From: an uncultured bacterium
Lineage (GTDB): Bacteria; Bacillota; Clostridia; Oscillospirales; Ruminococcaceae
DNA length: 10,384 nucleotides
Direction of reading: 5' to 3'
NCBI GenBank assembly: GCA_934845495.1
Contig: CAKWRB010000032.1
Span: forward strand, 1 to 10,384
The notes beneath the pieces were generated by a model that had not been told where the DNA came from, made no database searches, and saw only the letters and a program-made list of their open reading frames with translations. This document shows positions 6,822 through 10,384 of the stretch, in pieces; position 1 is the first letter of the stretch, and every line of letters begins with the position of its first letter. The position numbers were made by a program, and so were the translations under genes.

Positions 6822-6886
6822 AAAGGGCAGCCCGGGTTTTCAACGAGAATTTTCCACAGTGTGAAAAACTTTCCCACGCAAAAAAA

Positions 6887-6917
6887 CTGACAAAATTTGA
6901 ATTAACTGGGGTAGAAT
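6887..6917 (+). promoter_or_regulatory. Possible upstream promoter with 19-base spacer
   Basis: CTGACA (6887-6892) and TAGAAT (6912-6917) each match the sigma-A consensus at 5/6, but the spacer is 19 bases. GGGG abuts the -10. It could act weakly or need an activator. Confidence 0.35.
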
Positions 6918-6994
6918 CATGCAAAAAAGCCCCGATTTATCCCGAAAACCACGCATTTTGAAGTGGAAATTGCAGTTTGGAAAATTTAGGGGAG

Positions 6995-7029
6995 AAAATT
7001 ACAGAAAAATTACAAAATTAACTCAAAAA
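6995..7029 (+). promoter_or_regulatory. Helically phased A-tracts upstream of the poly-G promoter
   Basis: A-tracts begin at 6995, 7005, 7014 and 7025, about every 9-11 bases. AAAATTACA is repeated at 6995 and 7006. The block ends four bases before the -35 box, as expected for intrinsically bent DNA or an UP element. Confidence 0.5.
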
Positions 7030-7033
7030 GGGG

Positions 7034-7059
7034 TTGACAAGGTGCGGGGGGGGTATAAT
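7034..7059 (+). promoter_or_regulatory. Poly-G promoter, likely phase-variable, of the first surface-protein gene
   Basis: A perfect TTGACA (7034-7039) and perfect TATAAT (7054-7059) are separated by only 14 bases. The last eight of these (7046-7053) are all G. Sigma-A promoters need about 16-18 bases, so gain of two to four G would restore good spacing. This is the layout of slipped-strand phase-variable promoters such as Neisseria porA. Transcription would start near 7066 and give a leader of about 60 bases with a TTTCCC/GGGAAA hairpin. Confidence 0.75.
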
Positions 7060-7115
7060 TGCCTTACAACAGGGATTTCCCCGTGGGAAAAAACTGTGTT
7101 GAAATTTACAAAAAT

Positions 7116-7120
7116 GGAGG
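7116..7120 (+). promoter_or_regulatory. Ribosome binding site fixing the start at 7129
   Basis: GGAGG lies eight bases before ATG 7129. The in-frame ATG 6919 lies before the promoter, has no such site, and would place a promoter inside the gene. Confidence 0.85.
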
Positions 7121-7128
7121 AAAAAGCA

Positions 7129-8931
7129 ATGAACACTAAGAAGATTACTGCTCTGGCTCTGGCTGCTCTGATGGCTGCTGGTTCTACAAGCACTGCTTTC
7201 GCAGTATCGGTTGATACCAACAAGAACCAGGCACTTGTTTTCGATGGCACAAATGCCTACGAAGAGGATGACAACGGCGTTCTCGTTGAGGATAAGGATG
7301 GCGTAGCCCCTGGCGACAGCATCTACTTCCTGCTGAAGGATGGTGCCTTTGACGATATCGAGGACAAGGACCGCGACCGCATCAAGGTATACGCTGACTG
7401 GAAGATGGGCAAGGACTACATCAAGGATATCGAGATCGTTTACAAAAAGGGCGAGGCTGTTACCTCTGGCTCTGCTGTAGCTGATTCCAAGTACTACACC
7501 GTTAAGATCGGCGGCAAGGAACTGAAGGTCGTTGTTGGTAAGGGCGAGACCCGTAAAGAAGCTATCGAGAGAGTAATCTATGGTGCGATGTCTGATCCCA
7601 ACTTCCTGAAGGACGAGAGAGCTAAGGAGTACGAAAGCATCCAGGACGTAACAACTGGTGCTGTAATTGAGGGCAAGTATGTTACTGACACTTACACCGA
7701 GAAGGACAGTGGTCTGGTTGCTGTTGACGATAAGTACTACGCTTCTGCTTCTGCTGCCAAGGATGCCCTCTTTGCATCTGCTGCGAGTCTTCCCAAGCTG
7801 TGGGTTCTGACTGCTGATGACAACGAAAATATTCAGCATGCCAGCAAGGCTAGCACAACTCCTGGTGTTGAGTATACAGATAAGGATGGAGAAAAGTCCA
7901 ACTACACCTACAGAGATGTTAAGGGCGATGACATTCTTGTAATCCCCACTAGCAAGGCAAGTCAGGTTGCAGATGCTGATCTGCTTAAGCATAATCTGGC
8001 TACAGCAGTAACTTCTGATGCTATCCTGGTTCATAAGGATGACAGCACCTTCGCTTGGAAGGATGATAAGAACTATGTTGTAAATGCACAGGCTCCTGCA
8101 TACGAGTACGCTTCTACCAAGTATGTAACCAAGGCTGAGGCTAAGGATGCTGCTGACCATGCTATCGCCGCTGCTGAGGCTACAGACTTGGATGGCAAGA
8201 CACGCGTAGTTGTTGATTCTGACATCGACTCCGTTGCTAAGCCTGACTTCACCTACTGGGTAAAGATCGACACCAAGGAAAGCTTCACCACCAAGGAGCA
8301 GGACATCGCCGGTACTCTGTACCTGGGCACCAGCAAGAACAGCGCTGAGGACAAGGGCTCTAAGCTCAAAATCGGTCTGCCTCTGTCCAACCGTATCGAC
8401 GACAATAACGGTTCCTATGTCATCAAGGATGGCGATACCATTTATCCCGACGCTAACGGCGCTGTAAAGTTCGAGGACGATGCTGAGGAAGTTACCATCT
8501 ACTTCGGCAGCAACGAGGATGCTTGGTTCACCTTCAACGCTGCTGGTCAGAGCGCTCTGAACCTGGCTTACAACACCAAGTTCAACAAGGAGATCGCTGA
8601 CCTGTTCCCGAAGGCCAACATCGACTTCATCTCCTGGATCGCTACTCCCGCTGCTAACCGCACCGGCGACCTGTACATCACTGCTAAGGAAGATACCTTC
8701 CTGTATCAGGTAACTGAGGATGGCAAGGGCATCAAGGAAGTTAAGGGCGCTGACTACGATGAGAACGAGGGCGCATGGCACATCCGCACCAGAAAGCTGG
8801 GCTCCTATGTAATTTCTGACATGGAGCTGGATACCACCGCTAAGGTAGAGGACAAGGACGAGGCTTCCAGCAACAGCTCCACCTCTTCCAAGCCCAACGG
8901 CGACAAGCACAACCCGGATACTGGTAGATAA
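7129..8931 (+). CDS. Secreted, cysteine-free surface protein ending in NPDTGR (paralogue 1)
   Basis: This 600-residue protein of unknown function has a clear Sec signal peptide (charged MNTKK, hydrophobic core to about 20, cleavage after AFA at 25). The mature part is acidic and Lys/Asp/Ala-rich, with no cysteine. N-terminal blocks (PGDSIYFLL about 61-69; ADWKMGK about 89-95) and the region from 392 (DIAGTLYLG) to about 565 align with the downstream gene. Between them lies an insert of roughly 250 residues, absent from the paralogue, that may contain a repeat (202-230 resembles 331-360). The shared C-terminal domain (about 447-565) ends in RTRKLGSYVISDMEL. A Ser/Lys/Asp linker follows, then NPDTGR and stop. 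No anchor helix or SLH domain is seen. Codon use (GCT, GTT, AAG) suggests very high expression. An S-layer-like or coat component is inference. Confidence 0.85.
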   Translation: MNTKKITALALAALMAAGSTSTAFAVSVDTNKNQALVFDGTNAYEEDDNGVLVEDKDGVAPGDSIYFLLKDGAFDDIEDKDRDRIKVYADWKMGKDYIKDIEIVYKKGEAVTSGSAVADSKYYTVKIGGKELKVVVGKGETRKEAIERVIYGAMSDPNFLKDERAKEYESIQDVTTGAVIEGKYVTDTYTEKDSGLVAVDDKYYASASAAKDALFASAASLPKLWVLTADDNENIQHASKASTTPGVEYTDKDGEKSNYTYRDVKGDDILVIPTSKASQVADADLLKHNLATAVTSDAILVHKDDSTFAWKDDKNYVVNAQAPAYEYASTKYVTKAEAKDAADHAIAAAEATDLDGKTRVVVDSDIDSVAKPDFTYWVKIDTKESFTTKEQDIAGTLYLGTSKNSAEDKGSKLKIGLPLSNRIDDNNGSYVIKDGDTIYPDANGAVKFEDDAEEVTIYFGSNEDAWFTFNAAGQSALNLAYNTKFNKEIADLFPKANIDFISWIATPAANRTGDLYITAKEDTFLYQVTEDGKGIKEVKGADYDENEGAWHIRTRKLGSYVISDMELDTTAKVEDKDEASSNSSTSSKPNGDKHNPDTGR

Positions 8932-8947
8932 GTCATAAATGACTTAT
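8928..8947 (+). repeat. Perfect palindrome over the stop codon of paralogue 1
   Basis: ATAAGTCAT (8928-8936) and ATGACTTAT (8939-8947) form a perfect 9-bp inverted repeat with two bases between. The stop TAA (8929-8931) lies in the left arm. There is no T run after it. Confidence 0.6.
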
Positions 8948-8952
8948 CCACA

Positions 8953-8981
8953 CAGCGAATTTGGCTTCGCCAAATGTCGCC
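8953..8981 (+). repeat. 29-base stem-loop element, copy A
   Basis: The arms GCGAATTTGGC and GCCAAATGTCGC pair around a TTC loop with one bulged G. Copy C (10255-10283) matches it at 27 of 29 positions. It lies 21 bases after the stop of paralogue 1. Confidence 0.65.
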
Positions 8982-8995
8982 GAGCGATCTTTTGG

Positions 8996-9019
8996 CGAGT
9001 TTTGAGTAATCAAAACTCG
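8996..9019 (+). repeat. 10-bp perfect hairpin with GTAA loop
   Basis: CGAGTTTTGA (8996-9005) and TCAAAACTCG (9010-9019) pair exactly around GTAA, a GNRA-type tetraloop. It is not followed by T residues, so an RNA-stability or structural role is likelier than termination. Confidence 0.55.
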
Positions 9020-9037
9020 TAGGAAGCAAACTCTAAT

Positions 9038-9063
9038 GCGATTTTGCTTCGCCAAATGTCGCC
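9038..9063 (+). repeat. Stem-loop element, diverged copy B
   Basis: GCGATTTTGCTTCGCCAAATGTCGCC keeps the outer GCGA/TCGC arms and the CTTCGCCAAATGTCGCC half of copy A, but has lost one G in the left arm. Its left part can also pair with GAAGCAAA (9023-9030), an alternative fold. Confidence 0.5.
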
Positions 9064-9077
9064 CAACCCACCGGGGT

Positions 9078-9105
9078 TTGAGCAATCGGACCCTGGGGGC
9101 ATAAA
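9078..9105 (+). promoter_or_regulatory. Weak candidate promoter for paralogue 2
   Basis: TTGAGC (9078-9083) and CATAAA (9100-9105) each match at 4/6, with a 16-base spacer containing five G near the -10. If used, its transcript meets the hairpin at 9117-9143 within about 10 bases. Confidence 0.3.
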
Positions 9106-9116
9106 CAGTTGAAATG

Positions 9117-9143
9117 GGCGGTTGGATGTCCAGCCGCCTTTTT
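9117..9143 (+). terminator. Intrinsic terminator between the paralogues, upstream of the second ribosome site
   Basis: A 9-bp stem (9117-9125 with 9130-9138, one G-T pair) around ATGT is followed by five T (9139-9143). It ends only 22 bases before the AGGAGG of the next gene, so it acts either as the end of the first transcript or as an attenuator of the second. Confidence 0.8.
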
Positions 9144-9180
9144 CAAAATAAAAAACCTATATTGTAGGAGGAAAACAAAC

Positions 9181-10239
9181 ATGAAGAAGATTTTTGCTCT
9201 TGCTCTGGCTGCTCTGATGACTGCCAGCATGGCAACCGTTGCCTTCGCTACTGCTGATGGCAAGTACGATGGCGTAAAGGTAGGCCCCAAGCAGACTTCT
9301 GGTACTCTGGACAAGGTTTATGTTCTGAGCGATTCCAGAGCTGAGAATGTAGTAGACGGCAATTCTGAGAAGAATGCTGTTGACGACAAGTTCGAGGGTG
9401 GAGACCGTCTGGCTATCCCGCTGATTGTTTGGGACGATGATAATGACAACGGTACCTTTGATGCTAACGAAGCTGTTTGGTACACCAAGGATGTAGACTA
9501 TAAGAAGCCCGTTATCAAGGCTGACTGGAAGGTTGGCGAGGCTGATGTAGATTACGAGCTGGTTAAGTACGATCAGTCTCTCCTGGGTCTCTCCAAGGAC
9601 GAGTACATCTGGTCTGCTGTTATCACCCTGCCTGAGAACAAGGGCAACAAGGCTGTAGACCTGGCTGGTAAGATCCAGGCAGGCGCCAACTCCACAAGTG
9701 CTAAGAAGGACAAGGGTATCGACATTGAACTGACCTACCTGCCCGATGAAACCACTAAGCCCCTGTTTGATGGCGGTGAGCTGACCTCTGGCAAGACCGG
9801 TATCGTTGAATTTGACAAGGATGCTGGCGAGATCGACATCGACTTCGAGGATGTAGCTACCTTCACCGTTGATGTATCCAGCCAGGGCAAGCTGAACATG
9901 GAGTGGAACACCACTTTCGATAAGGAGTTCGGCAAGAAGTACGACTACGCCAACCTGGAGTTCATCACCTTCGAGGGCAAGCCTTCCTTCAACAAGACCG
10001 GTACTCTGTACATCTACGCTGAGGACAAGAACACCTTCGTTTACGAGGCTACCGAGGACGGCGCCAAGGCTGTTGATGCCAAGTGGAACGAGGACTACGA
10101 GGCTTGGGAGATCAAGACCCGCAAGCTGACCAGCTATGTTCTGTCCGATGTAGAGCTGGACAAGCAGACCGTTACCGAGGACAAGAACGAGTCCTCCAAG
10201 CCCGAGAGCGGCAAGGACAACCCTGATACCGGTAGATAA
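9181..10239 (+). CDS. Secreted surface protein with EF-hand-like loop, ending in NPDTGR (paralogue 2)
   Basis: This 352-residue protein is a paralogue of the upstream gene without its central insert. It has a Sec signal peptide (MKKIFALALAALMT, cleavage after AFA at 23), no cysteine, and an acidic composition. Residues 86-97 (DDNDNGTFDANE) fit a 12-residue EF-hand calcium loop: Asp at 1, Asn at 3 and 5, Gly at 6, hydrophobic at 8, Asp at 9, Glu at 12. Shared blocks are ADWKVGE, DLAGKIQAG, and the C-terminal domain (about 209-325) ending in KTRKLTSYVLSDVEL. A Glu/Ser/Lys linker precedes NPDTGR and stop. ATG 9181 is preceded by AGGAGG at nine bases. An earlier in-frame ATG (9109) lies before the terminator hairpin and would spoil the signal peptide. 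The role is unknown; a calcium-stabilised surface layer or coat protein is inference. Confidence 0.87.
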   Translation: MKKIFALALAALMTASMATVAFATADGKYDGVKVGPKQTSGTLDKVYVLSDSRAENVVDGNSEKNAVDDKFEGGDRLAIPLIVWDDDNDNGTFDANEAVWYTKDVDYKKPVIKADWKVGEADVDYELVKYDQSLLGLSKDEYIWSAVITLPENKGNKAVDLAGKIQAGANSTSAKKDKGIDIELTYLPDETTKPLFDGGELTSGKTGIVEFDKDAGEIDIDFEDVATFTVDVSSQGKLNMEWNTTFDKEFGKKYDYANLEFITFEGKPSFNKTGTLYIYAEDKNTFVYEATEDGAKAVDAKWNEDYEAWEIKTRKLTSYVLSDVELDKQTVTEDKNESSKPESGKDNPDTGR

Positions 10240-10246
10240 ATCTACC
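10231..10246 (+). repeat. Perfect palindrome over the stop codon of paralogue 2
   Basis: GGTAGAT (10231-10237) and ATCTACC (10240-10246) form an exact 7-bp inverted repeat. The stop TAA (10237-10239) sits at its centre, paralleling the palindrome at the stop of paralogue 1. Confidence 0.6.
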
Positions 10247-10254
10247 TTTAGTCC

Positions 10255-10283
10255 CAGCGAATTTGGCTTCGCCGAATATCGCC
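10255..10283 (+). repeat. 29-base stem-loop element, copy C
   Basis: Two differences from copy A: one turns a T-A pair into T-G, the other changes the bulged G to A. Both keep the hairpin. It lies 15 bases after the stop of paralogue 2. A further imperfect hairpin follows at 10291-10314. Confidence 0.65.
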
Positions 10284-10318
10284 GGGTTTAGGGTGAATCC
10301 GAATGGGATTACCCCATA

Positions 10319-10349
10319 AAAACAAGGGAGCATCTGCTCCCCTGTTTTT
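10319..10349 (+). terminator. First terminator after paralogue 2
   Basis: GGGAGC (10326-10331) and GCTCCC (10336-10341) pair around ATCT. The stem extends past one A-C mismatch by AAAACA/TGTTTT, ending in five T (10345-10349). Confidence 0.88.
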
Positions 10350-10380
10350 GAAAGCGGAGAGAAGTTTCCTCTCCGTTTTC
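10350..10380 (+). terminator. Second, tandem terminator
   Basis: A 12-bp stem (10350-10361 with 10369-10380, one G-T pair) with a seven-base loop and TTTT in the descending arm directly follows the first terminator. The window ends just after it. Confidence 0.7.
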
Positions 10381-10384
10381 AAAA

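Larger units (their letters stand above)
6822..7128 (+). other. Gene-free upstream region of the surface-protein cassette
   Basis: This region separates the divergent scaffold operon and surface-protein genes. It holds a GC-rich arm (6830-6836) that could pair with 6814-6819, a near-palindrome around CACAGTGTG (6850-6867), a weak upstream promoter, phased A-tracts, the poly-G promoter, and a leader hairpin (TTTCCC 7076-7081 with GGGAAA 7085-7090). The frame is open from ATG 6919 into the downstream gene, but it spans the promoter and has no protein-like features. Confidence 0.6.

Noticed and set aside
6919..7128. In-frame N-terminal extension of surface paralogue 1 (ATG 6919)
   Set aside because: It spans the TTGACA/TATAAT promoter, would bury the signal peptide at residue 71 and has no ribosome site. 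ATG 7129 has GGAGG at eight bases and a textbook signal peptide.
7018..8910. A 630-codon open frame antisense to paralogue 1
   Set aside because: It mirrors the strong codon bias of the sense gene, is Leu/Val/Ser-rich without domains, and has no ribosome site or promoter.
9109..9180. In-frame N-terminal extension of surface paralogue 2 (ATG 9109)
   Set aside because: It runs through a terminator hairpin and would put 24 residues before the signal peptide. ATG 9181 has AGGAGG at nine bases.
8928..10283. A CRISPR-like or insertion-sequence origin for the repeated stem-loops
   Set aside because: Copies are irregularly spaced with no uniform spacers, and there is no transposase or terminal inverted repeat and target duplication pair in the window.

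Overview
The window looks like a chromosomal segment of a gut-type, GC-rich Firmicute (Clostridia, probably Oscillospiraceae, in the Faecalibacterium/Gemmiger/Subdoligranulum neighbourhood). This rests on strong GGAGG ribosome sites, GC-ending codons in the housekeeping genes, the RarA and family I pyrophosphatase types, a GGGtGRT-family gene, and secreted proteins ending in an NPDTG motif. The genus is inference.

Layout. At 2-814 (+) is the 3' part of a LysM-G5-M23 cell-wall endopeptidase, ending at a strong terminator. After a 350-base gene-free stretch come two minus-strand genes in a probable operon: a PF00756-type esterase (3275-2478), then the recombination ATPase rarA (2438-1164). A plus-strand gene for a small unknown membrane protein (3562-4089) has its own promoter and terminator. 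Next on the minus strand is ppa (4798-4262), with its own promoter and terminator. Upstream of ppa, also on the minus strand, is a two-gene unit: an IscU/NifU-like Fe-S scaffold protein (6646-5954) followed 21 bases later by a GGGtGRT protein of unknown function (5932-4934).

The right third is different. Two tandem plus-strand genes (7129-8931 and 9181-10239) encode cysteine-free, acidic, secreted proteins. They share an architecture, a C-terminal domain and an identical C-terminal hexapeptide, NPDTGR, which looks like a sortase motif with no membrane anchor after it. Their codon use is unlike the neighbours (GCT, GTT, TCT, AAG rich), as expected for very abundant surface proteins. The first has a consensus -35 and -10 separated by only 14 bases, eight of them an uninterrupted G run. 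That arrangement is typical of slipped-strand, phase-variable promoters. Both genes end inside a perfect palindrome containing the stop codon, and both are followed by a near-identical 29-base stem-loop element. A terminator-like hairpin lies just upstream of the second gene's ribosome site, and a tandem terminator closes the cassette.

The most interesting candidates are (1) the apparently phase-variable, paralogous surface-protein cassette and (2) the Fe-S scaffold/GGGtGRT pair, a conserved but functionally undefined partnership. No mobile element, CRISPR array, tRNA or rRNA was seen.
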